This document shows positions 9,319-18,799 of a stretch of DNA of 22,287 nucleotides, piece by piece. The stretch covers positions 1-22,287 of the forward strand of contig FTLJ01001214.1 in assembly GCA_900155495.1 (NCBI GenBank), in the 5' to 3' direction. The stretch comes from Porogramme epimiltina (lineage: Eukaryota > Basidiomycota > Agaricomycetes > Polyporales > Polyporaceae). Every line of letters begins with the position of its first letter. The first letter of the stretch is position 1. The notes beneath the pieces are model-generated. The model saw only the letters and a list, made by a program, of their open reading frames with translations, did not search any database and was not told the origin of the DNA. Made by a program: the position numbers and the translations under genes.

Positions 9319-11885
9319 ATGGACCATACCCCCTTCCCTGCAGTTCCCGGCGAAGCAGGAAAAAGTGAGCATGATCCACACAGTATATCCAGTGCGCCGA
9401 AGGACCATTGCGTAAGTACTGTGCTTCATAGCCGAACAGAATTGTGTATCTCATACTCCAATCAGGAATTTCCATCTTCAGATTCAGCAATCAGTCCTGA
9501 ATCAGAGCTGGTTATCGGCCTCCAGGAGACCTCGCAAAGGTCAACTCACAGAGATATGGAGGATGCTAACATGGCAAGTCAAACAAAGACTTCTGGTTAC
9601 GTCCTAATTCTTATGTGGGGTTCATGAGTGCAGGCCACTCCCTCGCTCCCGATATCGTTCTCACAACTTGGACTACGCACGTTTCAGGTCGGTAGAGCAT
9701 CGGAAGGTCCTGTGCACCTATTATACTCACATTTAATCTAGGAATATGCTAGGATTTTCAAAGAGAGCATTGAGGCTGAGCGTGGAATGCCTTACCCAGA
9801 AGACCAGAAGGAGGTGCTTCGGGAGACTCGGGACATTGTAAAGAGCTACAGCGAGGAGATGGTGTCCCAGTGGAACAAAGAGATAGACGGTCTCCTGATA
9901 TTTGTGAGTGGTATAATGTTCTCGGCGGATGACGTCATTAGTAATATTTGATATAGGATGGTCTTTTCTCTGCCGTGCTAACTGCATTCAACGTGCAGTC
10001 ATACCAGCTTCTACAATTGTCTCCTGCAGATCAAACAAACGCTGCTCTTTCCCAGATTTCTGCCCAGATCGCGAGTTTCTCTATCCATCCCTCTTTCCTC
10101 AACTCGACCCACACGGTTTTCGATGCATCGGCATATGCAGATGCTTTCCAGGCCCCGCGTTTCGCCGTATGGCTCAATGTCCTTTGGTTTTCCAGCCTTG
10201 TCTTCAGCCTTGCATCGGCGTCCATTGGAATAGTTGTCAAGCAGTGGCTCAAGGAGTACACCTCCAGACTCTACGGAAATACTCCGGAAGTTGCTCGCCG
10301 ACGGCAACTCCGCCTCAACAACCTTGTTAGGTGGCAAGTTCCACTTATCATCGGACTTCTCTCCTTCCTCATCCTTATTTCCGTCATACTATTCCTTGTT
10401 GGTTTGATTATATTGCTTTATGCCATACACCCAACAGTGGCCCGGGTGATATCCATCCTCATCAGCATCCTCTTATCATTTCTTCTCCTCACTTCCATCC
10501 TTCCAACATTCGTCAAGTCCTGTTGCTATCACTCCCCCCAATCATTGGCATTCCAAGCTTTCTGGGAAATCCTTCCCCCCGTGATCTACTCAGTCATGTC
10601 TATTGCGGTGATCTTATGGGAGCTCACCGGTCGGGTCGCCTCTTCGGTCATCTCTTCATTGCCAATCTCTTTCCGACTTCGGCCCCTCAGAACATGCCTT
10701 TCGTTATTCGCAGATACCTCGAGTACAGCTGAAGAATGGATTCTACCCAAGCTAATCGCGCCCCAAACAAGCTGGCGAGAATATGAGCATCATGTAACAA
10801 TTAACAAGGCAGAGGAGATTGATACAGACTCGACTATTTTGGCATACAGTGTGGCCTTCGACGACGTATTCTTGGACATGGCCGAAGCCTGTCTATCTCG
10901 CTGCAAGGACTACGACATACTGCGCTCTCATGCATGGAACACCATAGGCCTCGAAGTGCGCCGTTCAAAGAAAATTCGCGACAAGGTCTGCGCCCTCATC
11001 GGTCAAAATATACGCCAGGCCCTAGCATTTGCTACCGACGAAGGGCTCCACAATGCTATAGAGAAGCAAGCACAACTTCTCGAGGCCGCAGTGTTTTCAA
11101 AGTTCATTTACGCCAAATCCGAGCCAGTCATTGAACCATTTCTTGTCCCCATTGCTGTGATGTCAATGGGCTACGGGATAAGCCTGTACGGCTCAAACGT
11201 AGCGTGGAAATACCTACATCGCCAGCTTCTCTACCGGGATTACGTTGTTAAGGACGTGAAAGTTCGATGCACAGGTGAATATAAATAATCAAATACAAAT
11301 ATCTTCTTCGCTAACATCCATTTCACAGTCATTAGTGCTACTGTTCGCCGACTTGGTGGATTGGAGAGTCACCACCTCACATACAAAGAAATGGGCACGG
11401 ACAATCCCTTCCCGGAGCTCCTACAACTTCTATGCCATGTCGAGGTCATCTGGCGTCTCACAAGACCATATCCGGATCCTTCTCCCTTATCCGAAACCAA
11501 TGCTGATGAGATCAGTAACACCGAAATCTTCGCCTGGGCCATGGACACATTACGACGAGCACTGGGTGGTATAGACTGGGAACTGCTACATTCAACCATC
11601 CACAACGGAGCCGAGGGTTATCATCTTATCCTCCTAGTTGTTCAAACTATCGCCGACTCGAATGATGAAGCAAGTAAGGAAGTTGATGGCCCTCTGGTAG
11701 ACATGCTAGTTACCATATTCAAATGTCTTATCCGAGAAGAAACCTGGGAGAACCCCTCTTCGACGAATGAGGAAGTCCACCAATGCAAGAACATTCTTGT
11801 CAGCCTAAAATCAAGGATAGAGGCGGGGACGAGGGGAGAAGTCGGTGCAGCGGAGACAATGCCGAATAATCAAAATGTCTGCTAG
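9319..11885 (+). CDS. DUF6535-family multi-TM membrane protein, six exons
   Basis: My exon model is 9319-9411, 9466-9573, 9634-9687, 9742-9903, 9957-11274 and 11329-11885, giving about 763 aa. Well-supported introns are 9412-9465 (GTAAGT...ATCAG), 9904-9956 (GTGAGT...TATAG) and 11275-11328 (GTGAAT, branch CTAAC, TTTCACAG). Introns 9574-9633 (GCAAGT donor, GC-AG) and 9688-9741 (GTCGGT donor) are less certain. Family signature: NKEIDGLLIFDGLFSAVLTA (about residues 127-149), then a helix ending IVVKQWLKEY (about 209-240), then RRQLRLNNLVRWQVP. Hydrophobic segments lie at about 130-155, 209-233, 267-297 and 300-325. The C-terminal third (TWENPSSTNEE region) is soluble-looking. DUF6535 proteins are common in Agaricomycetes and have no established function; a membrane location is inferred from the helices. 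The N-terminal 85 residues (exons 1-3) are the weakest part of the model. Confidence 0.85.
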
Positions 11886-11923
11886 GGATGCTAGAGGTTC
11901 ATACTACGTATACCTAACATCTG

Positions 11924-11977
11924 GTATGTTTAAGCTCAAACGTCCTAATAATATCGCTGAATGCGGTTATATTACAG
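11924..11977 (+). other. Probable intron downstream of the DUF6535 stop codon
   Basis: This 54-nt segment has a GTATGT donor, a CTAATAATAT branch region and a TTACAG acceptor, with the same length as several introns of the gene just upstream. The stop codon of the DUF6535 frame at 11883-11885 precedes it by 38 nt. It is therefore either a 3'-UTR intron or part of an alternative C-terminal structure. A short frame across the splice (MSARDARGSYYVYLTS then GAGIEIGN onward to 12102) is open, but I do not recognise it. Confidence 0.5.
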
Positions 11978-12415
11978 GCGCGGGGATAGAAATAGGGAAT
12001 TACACAGAGATCTGTACTATGAGGGTGCAGCCGAAGATTAAATGGGATGTAGAGACCGTTGCTGTTGAACTTCGCTCAAAGGATGCGAGTATATTTACAT
12101 AACCGAAACTCGCACAATGTGCTAGGCTGACGTCCCGTCGAAATAGAGAGTTCATGTTCAGGCGGGAGACCCGCTGACTCAGGCTGTGCTAAACAAGATT
12201 ATGAGAAACTCGTATGGGGTCAGTCCTATGTACTACTTGAGGCGAAGGACGCTGCGGGATATAGGACAAGGTTCCTTAATAAACGAGGAGGAGTTATGGG
12301 TGATCGACCGGCCAACTTCATTCTTAGAATAGCGAGATGAAATGAGAAAAACATTATAACAGCTCATTAGTCTACTCACTAATGTGAAACATTATGCACA
12401 GGAAGCCTCAGTAAG

Positions 12416-12455
12416 TTCCTGATCCGCGCGCAGCGTACTACTTACTGAACGTTGG
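12416..12455. repeat. Diverged direct repeat, first copy
   Basis: TCCTGATCCGCGCGCAGCG followed by TTACTGAACGTTGG matches TCCTGATCTCCGCGCGGCG followed by TTACTGGACGTCGG at 12668-12704, with a short length difference. The copies lie about 252 bp apart. No coding role is evident. Confidence 0.55.
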
Positions 12456-12667
12456 GACCCCAGACTATGCAGTGATAGTAGAGATATTTTCTTATATTGA
12501 GTCGCCCCTGTACAGTAGATATATGAGCAGCACCAGATTCTCCATGTCGTATCTGCTCCTGTAGCTCAGAATGAGGTACTAGGCCACGTACCCTACCCTA
12601 TGCATTTGTGATAGGATCAGATTTGCGGAAAGCAGCGCAATAATCAGCTGCTGGGCGACGGAGGAAG

Positions 12668-12704
12668 ATCCTGATCTCCGCGCGGCGCACTTACTGGACG
12701 TCGG
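12668..12704. repeat. Diverged direct repeat, second copy
   Basis: This is the partner of the copy at 12416-12455, in the same orientation. The sequence between them shows no further obvious similarity, so this is a pair of dispersed short repeats rather than a long tandem duplication. Confidence 0.55.
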
Positions 12705-14186
12705 CGCTGACTGTAGATGAATCAAAGGGCTGACGAAATACTCGTGTGTGTCGGGATGCCAGCCCGGAGTGGGCCTTCACCAACGCCAACCTCATGTAGT
12801 ACGTGAGGGGCCCACGAGCTCTAGCGCCGTCCACCTCGCGACCTGTATTCCGCACATGATCTATATGCTACGGAAACACGGTCGGCAGAGACGACAATTG
12901 AGACGATCAGCAACGCGCGACGGACCGGAACGAACTGGACGACCCCGCGCGCCACGGGCGTCATTAATCACCGATCGACGATTCGCCATCCACGATAGTC
13001 ATTGCAGTGCACAGCAACCCGGCGACTCTGCGCACACGACTGCTCCCGCTGCACGCGTGTACGTTTCGTGCGAGGCCTCGAGGTCGGGGAGCCCGCCGCC
13101 CGCCAATCGCGAGCCGTCGTGCATCTAGGACGCTATATGGAGCTGGCGGATCGTGCCTGTGGAGAACGAGGAGAAGAGCGTCGGCAACGGTGAGGAACCG
13201 CCCAACGCGTACGCCAGCTCACCTGTCAGACTTGCCGTCTTCATTCCCTCCCGTATGCCTCACGCGTCTTGGCCAGGACTCCGGAGACCATCCAGAGGGC
13301 TGTCTCACCAATGGGCGTGCAGCGGGCACCGATCCGACCCAGACCCTCGACCGGTCCCATGGATAGCGCCGATGCGGTGTTGGCAGTCGAGGGCCATGCG
13401 TATAGTTTCCTCGCAGGTGGCGCGGTGCAGCCTCGGCGGCCACGGAGCCGTCCAATGGCGTCGACGGGCTCCTCGTTAACAAGTCTTCGACAGCCTATAA
13501 GGCCGTTTCAGACGTCGGCGTGTCAGACGGGCCGTGGCCAGTCCTCACACGAGTACGTGGGGATCCAATGAGGCCTTTCTGGGCTTGAGGCATCGATAGG
13601 GTGTATCGTGTGATGGCGTTCGGGCTGTCCCAGCTCTCGGAGTTCTAGGTCTTGGGTAAGACGTGAGCCGAGGAAGGCCTAATCAAGGAGATTGGCTGGT
13701 CTCCAAACCATGTCAAAGCATGGAGAGTATGCCAGAGGTTTTTGAAAGACTGTAACTGGAACAGTGAAGTTCCTTGTGCAGTTCTCGATGAAAGCGCGAA
13801 GGGATCACTCATGAAAGTGCGGCTTCAAATCTCGCACAGCACCTCGCGCGAACACTGCAGTCGGCTAGAAAACGTCGGCGGGTATACGTTCTCATGCCTT
13901 GTTCGTACATTTTTCAGGGAGAAACTGCAAATCCCGGGCCTATATCATAAGCCTCGTCGAGCTGCTATCAGTTCGAAGAAAGCTATTATACGTACCCAGA
14001 GTAAATATCAGAGTTGAGGGTGTTGGGCAAACTAGGCTTGATAATGAACGTTCATAGCAGCACTTTCGAGATGTGCTTGAGAAATTTTCACCAGATAGCA
14101 CTGCTGAGACATCTACCCCAGAGCTCTCAGTATGATCCCAGCTGCAGGAATGGAAATATTCCACGTCATGGAGCGTTGATGCGACC

Positions 14187-15750
14187 TGGCGCTTAACGGC
14201 TTTCGGCGAATCCCGGGATCACGAGGTCTGGCGCGCCCATGCGCCCACGCGCTCGAGCTTCCCTTCCTCATCGTCAATTTACACCCTAGCCTCCGCCCAA
14301 CTTGTCTCTTACCAACTACTGCTCGCTTATCCCACCCTCTGTCGAAAAGAGTTATGACCTTATCGCAAATTCGCCTCACCTGTGTCACTGTTTCGTCAAA
14401 CCCTCGTCAAGCGCGCTTCTGCAAAAAGCAAACCGCGGCCCTCCACACGAAGAGAAGCCATGCCATAACATCAAGCGGGCTTCTCCCGCGTTATCCTCCA
14501 GCTCGGAAAGTCTAGTGGACGTCCTTAGGCAGTGTTTCTCAGCATCGATGCCTCTCTCTCACCCGCACTGCGGGTCCGTCGTGGCGTTCCGCATCTGACG
14601 TCCAGGAGACTACCCGCCTGGGGACATACGCCCTCTCACGTCCACCCAGAGAAGTTTCCTGCCTCTCGTGAGGCTCTACACTCACAGCAAGTGGCTCTGA
14701 CTTTGACGGGACGAAAGAAAAGATAGATCGCGCGACACCATACGCCGTCGCCGCAGTGATTCCATCCCTGGAGCGTCCGCAAGGGGATATGTCAAGTTGT
14801 CTGACGTGCGCATCCTCGAGGACCTTCCGATGCGAACCTTGGAGAAGTACGTCCCATCGCAATCGGTCATCACGCCCATGCGCAGCACCAAACGCGGTCA
14901 TGACAGAAGCGTAACCCTGGCACGTTCAGCTTAGTATCCCTCCCCTCTCGCCCACGCCCCAGCGGCGACATGCCCGTTTTAGGTGAACTCGGGCGGGCTC
15001 GGTCGGCATTGTGTCCACATTCGGACGTGCGTGCGCTCGAACAGGGCCCCCCGTATCTTGGTTCGCCCAGCCCCGTCGCTCCGCCTCATCGCTCCGCGGA
15101 CGTACTCGAGCAGCCCATGTTCTAGCTGATTCCTGCTCGCCAAACACCCCTTCAACTGGCGACGATTTTCCGGACGCTCAGAAAACATGTAGCGATCGCG
15201 TGCGCCACATGGGCCCAGGGACCCCTCTCTGCACTCTTCGAATTCATCCAGAATGCGCACTAGTGTGAGTATCCCTGCCCTATGTCGTGTTTCCGCAGGC
15301 GGGTGTATTGATAGCAGTTTAGCTTCAGCATCCGTTTCCGCTGGTTCGACTCCAACCTAGCTCAACGTTTCCCCAACTGTTTCAATCATCAAACCGCTGC
15401 ACGCATTGTCCCTCGTAGTTCGCATGACCGTCGCACAATATATCGTGCAAGCTTTCCGTTCATAGGACGAAGTCCGTCCCGCGTATTTTGCAACCCCTCT
15501 GTAACCTCGTTGCCGCCTGCTCTCGTTGCTCCGCACCCTCCGCGCTAGCTCTCCGATGCCGCCACGCCGCGACGGAGGACGACGCCCGCCAAGTTCCACT
15601 CGGCATACCCGCCCCACATGCTCCCACGCACCCCCTTCTCGACCGGCACATACCTGTTCATCGCCCTCCCGCTCTCAACCCCGGACCCGACGATCCCGCC
15701 GTCCCACGCAAACCCTATCAACAACCCTGCCTCGCCCTAGCACGGATCGA
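14187..15750 (+). repeat. Degenerate two-module dispersed repeat, copy D
   Basis: The left end GGCGCTTAACGGCTTTCGG at about 14189 matches copies B and A. CTCCCGCGTTATCCTCCAGC near 14483-14502, GACAGAAGCGTAACCCTGG near 14902-14920, GGACGTGCGTGCGCTCGAAC near 15023-15042, TTCAACTGGCGACGATTTTC near 15150-15169, CCTAGCTCAACG near 15356 and TGTTTCAATCATCAAA near 15378 are collinear with copy A. A protein-like stretch RILEDLPMRTLEKYVPSQSV lies at about 14811-14870 in module 1, and KFHSAYPPHM...FIALPL at about 15589-15676 in module 2. Frames are interrupted, so I treat it as decayed. No transposon protein or target-site duplication was identified. Confidence 0.6.
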
Positions 15751-16690
15751 GCAAACTGAAACCGACGTTCTGTCTTCCTGCGCCTCCCCTCATAAGACCC
15801 GGGAGGCAGGGCGGGAACCATGCGACCAAGAGGAGGAAAGGCTCGGGATGCGGGAACATGCCGCTAACTCTATCGCCGTACTCCACCCCGGTTGTCCACG
15901 GAACTTGGTGTTGCTTAACCTTGCAATTTGCACCCCTCATTTGAGCGGCGTCGGGCTCAGCTCATTGCTGGCAGGACCATGCGGAATTTCCGGAGGTAAA
16001 CGTGTGGCCTCATCGAAGGTGTTGAGAGGAATCGAGCGCATAGCACGATGTATCATGGTGGGCGCGTACCCTCTCTACACGGATGCACAGACGCTCATCG
16101 TCGTCTTCCAGATCAAGTAAGGGCCTCGTTTTTCCGAGACATGGCAGCGTGTCATGCCTCGCACCCGCGTGCAGTGCGTTCACCCCCACAAATGCCGATC
16201 GCAGGGCGAACATATGCACGACCACTGCACTAGCCCGTTATATCAAGCCCATGTTTAAAACATAGCCCGACTCAGGGCCCGTGCATGCGCGGCCCGTCGT
16301 CCGTCCAGCAAACTTCGCATTCTAGCGTGCACAACAGACCTGGCGTTCTAGCGTGCCCCCCCGGGTGCGATTAACATACAACCATTCAGCCTCCCCTGCT
16401 CCCGCCGGCCGTCGTCATCAGGCCCATCCTCCCCTCTCCGACGGTATGGGTGCACGTACATATGTGCGCGCGGCCTCGGTCACGCCTCCCCTGCCCCACA
16501 ATCCCCGGGCCCAAGGGCATAAACCCCGCGCGCCCTTGCGCTAGCCCTCTTTCGGGGGCGGCGGTGGCGCACTGCCGCGCGGGTTCGCGAGGCCACCCGC
16601 GACACACTCCACGCGACCCGCACTCCACGCATCAAACCCTCCAAAAGCGCACTGGACACTCGAACCTAGGACCCCTCGAACCGCGGAGAC
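15751..16690. other. GC-rich region without supported genes
   Basis: The region has overlapping open frames on both strands but no recognisable domain and no convincing intron pairs. Repeated short phrases such as GGCGTTCTAGCGTGC near 16331 and TTCTAGCGTGCACAAC near 16319 suggest local duplication. Confidence 0.45.
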
Positions 16691-16696
16691 GGGCCC

Positions 16697-16824
16697 CTAC
16701 CCGGCCGGGAGGAGCTGGAGGCGCCGCGCGATGCGCCCTGTGTACCGACATATGGGTGCAGAGGCGACCTCACGAGTCACGAAGGACCTCATGCCGAGAA
16801 TGGGTGCCGCTATGTGGTTTCGCT
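16697..16824. repeat. Diverged GC-rich direct duplication, first copy
   Basis: CTACCCGGC, then GCCGCGCGATGCGCCCT after 17 bp, then CGCTATGTGGTT after a further 68 bp, recur in the same order and nearly the same spacing at 17029-17160. The intervening bases have diverged strongly. The offset between copies is 332-337 bp. Confidence 0.6.
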
Positions 16825-17028
16825 CCTTCGCGAGCGCGGGCGCCTGCGTACGCCGCGGACCGCTTTCGTCTCCGACGCCACACTGGTGAGCTCGCGCGCG
16901 CTGAGCGTCGCGGGACACTTTCGCCGACCAGGGAGGCCCTTATTCTGTGCGCTCCTGGTAAGATGCGCTCGTCGGCTCTATGTTCCGGCCCACGAGCTCC
17001 TTACCTCCTAATTCACGGAGGTAAGCCA

Positions 17029-17160
17029 CTACCCGGCTTCCCAAGCTCAGGCAGCGCCGCGCGATACGCCCTTCCTTGTCACTTTGGTGGATGCGGACTT
17101 GACGCGGGGCGCCCAACGACGCGCCGCCCTCCCAAGGTGTACATCGCTATGTGGTTCATC
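17029..17160. repeat. Diverged GC-rich direct duplication, second copy
   Basis: CTACCCGGC, then GCCGCGCGATACGCCCT after 18 bp, then CGCTATGTGGTTC after 72 bp. This is the partner of 16697-16824. Both copies fall in long open frames that also exist on the opposite strand, so coding is doubtful. Confidence 0.6.
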
Positions 17161-17266
17161 CCCCCGCACGAATACCGGACGCCTGCTACCGTGCATGGCC
17201 AAGCGTCAAGGCGACTGGCCGACTTGTTCACCATCCGTAAGCTGCCGCTACCACCCCCGTAGTCTA

Positions 17267-17284
17267 CGCGCGCGCGCGCGCGCG
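17267..17284. repeat. (CG)9 dinucleotide tract
   Basis: Nine uninterrupted CG dinucleotides follow TCTA at 17263-17266. Such alternating tracts can adopt left-handed DNA and are prone to slippage. No gene is associated with it. Confidence 0.9.
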
Positions 17285-18440
17285 GAGCGGGGCTTCGGTC
17301 TCCCCAACGGAGGAGACTACCTCCACCCAGCGCCTGTATCCGCCTCCCCCCACAGTGCCGCGAAACTCTGCCGGACATGCCACCTAGCCCGCCCTCAGCT
17401 ACCACCTCTGACTTCTTACAATGGGGCTCGCGCGCGCGGCGCTCCCGCCCCGCGTTGACCGGAGGCCCCGAGGTCGCTCCCGGCTCGCGCGGGAGCCTGG
17501 GGCGCTACTTTGCGTCACCGCTCGAAACCCCACTGTACCTGCCGGCACCTCCGCTCAACGCGCTCAGCATTCCGCATTCCTTCGCTATGCCACAACCCGC
17601 CGCCGCGCGCTTGGCCTCCCGCGATACAGCAGGCATAGCGCCTCGCCCGTCCGCCGCCGTCTCGCGTGCACCGGAGGCCGTTTCCCGCGCAATCCTGGGC
17701 GATGCGACTCGGTACGGCATCCCCGCGCTCCATTGCCACCGTTGCTTCAACCTCCCGGGCTGCAACCCCCGCTCGCCGAGTCCTTCCGGCCGCTGGTCTC
17801 GACTCTAGAAACGGCCTCTGGAAGGTCCCGGAGTTTGCGATACCGCCGCCCGCTGCCCTCCAGCATCCGCGAGCGCGCGAAGCACCGCAGGTTGGCCCAC
17901 GCGCCTTGGGACCCTTGAAACCCAGCGCAAGTCCGCGCGTCGCGCGCCAGGGCCGGCGGCTGCACCGCAGCGCCGCCGCCACTCCGCGATAGCCTCTCAG
18001 CGCACCTCCGTCTCCCTGCGATCACTCATCCACGCCCGACGTCCCACGGGAAGGGTGCATCCGCGCGCAGAGGGCGCGCGCGCCACCGTGTATGTCTACA
18101 TTGCGCCTTCGCGAACGCCTCAAGCCGAAGGCGAAGCGCGACGACGGGCGCGAAGGGGCTGGACGGGTTGGCGCGCAGGGACGAGGGGCAAGGCGCTGGC
18201 GCGAAGCGGTTCGAGGGCCGCCGCGAGGACACTCTCGAAGGCCTGGCGTGAAGGATTCCGAAGGCGATTCGGGAGAAGGGTGGTCGTCGGCTGGAGCGGC
18301 TAGATGTCTAGGTTTGCACACGCGAGGTGTTGCGGATGAGTGTGGTGCCGCCTCGCCCAGGAGCATGACGTCTGCTTTGTGGTATAGGTACATACATCTT
18401 ACTGAACGCTCGTCAATGCGCCTCTACTCGTCTACTCGTC
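17285..18440. other. Very GC-rich region, non-coding as far as can be seen
   Basis: Long open frames occur simultaneously on several frames of both strands. They encode Arg/Ala/Pro/Gly-rich text without hydrophobic cores or motifs, which is what low stop-codon density in GC-rich DNA produces. I support no gene. Confidence 0.5.
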
Positions 18441-18443
18441 TTT

Positions 18444-18791
18444 TTGTCTCTAAAAGACTATCCAACTGGGTCTGCCGTTGTTTTACAAGAACCCCGGCGC
18501 GGCCCGAGCGAACTGAGGAACTTGATGCCCCTCGAGAATGACTTCGAGATGTCGACTCGTCAAAGTCAGCAGGGGAGCTCGCTGAGAACAAGAACTCTTG
18601 GCGATGGTGGAACAGCCTGGAGATCTATGTGGGAAGTCCGGTCGGGAGATCTGCGCGAGCATTGGCGGCATGTGGTCCATGTTCCCCGGGCCGCCGCGAA
18701 CCTGGTCTGCCAGAATGGAGGAAGGAAGAGCGAGAAGACTCCATCTATCCCCATTCAGAGTCTCCAGGAGTTCGAGTGTATCTTCGAATGA
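18444..18791 (+). other. Unassigned open frame, possible gene fragment
   Basis: The 115-residue frame is polar and acidic-basic mixed, with a stretch around MPLENDFEMSTRQSQQGSSL and later GDLREHWRHVVHVPRAAANL. It differs in style from the GC-driven frames around it and sits in a less GC-rich stretch. I know no family for it; it could be the cytoplasmic tail of a decayed gene or chance. No reliable upstream exon was found. Confidence 0.25.
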
Positions 18792-18799
18792 AGCGGAAT

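Larger units (their letters stand above)
11978..14186. other. Long region without supported genes
   Basis: Open frames here are short and overlap on both strands. One plus-strand frame ending at 12344 (KLVWGQSYVLLEAKDAAG, later RPANFILRIAR) looks protein-like but has no start or known family. From about 12.75 kb base composition becomes more GC- and CpG-rich. The 13.0-13.5 kb frames are rich in Arg, Pro and Ser, as expected from composition alone. Confidence 0.4.

Noticed and set aside
15340..15358. tRNA B-box-like GGTTCGACTCC
   Set aside because: The flanking bases do not form a T-arm stem, no A-box or acceptor pairing was found upstream, and the stretch is explained by alignment with repeat copy A.
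15586..15735. Cytochrome c oxidase small-subunit-like stretch KFHSAYPPHM in copy D
   Set aside because: The resemblance rests on a few residues, the frame has no start and the expected C-terminal residues are missing, so I did not name it.
16660..16680. Reverse-strand GGTTCGAGT, possible tRNA
   Set aside because: Neighbouring bases cannot pair as a T stem and no cloverleaf could be drawn.
16450..17262. 270-codon plus-strand frame
   Set aside because: It has Arg/Pro/Ala-rich composition, no domain and no hydrophobic core, and it contains both copies of a decayed duplication.
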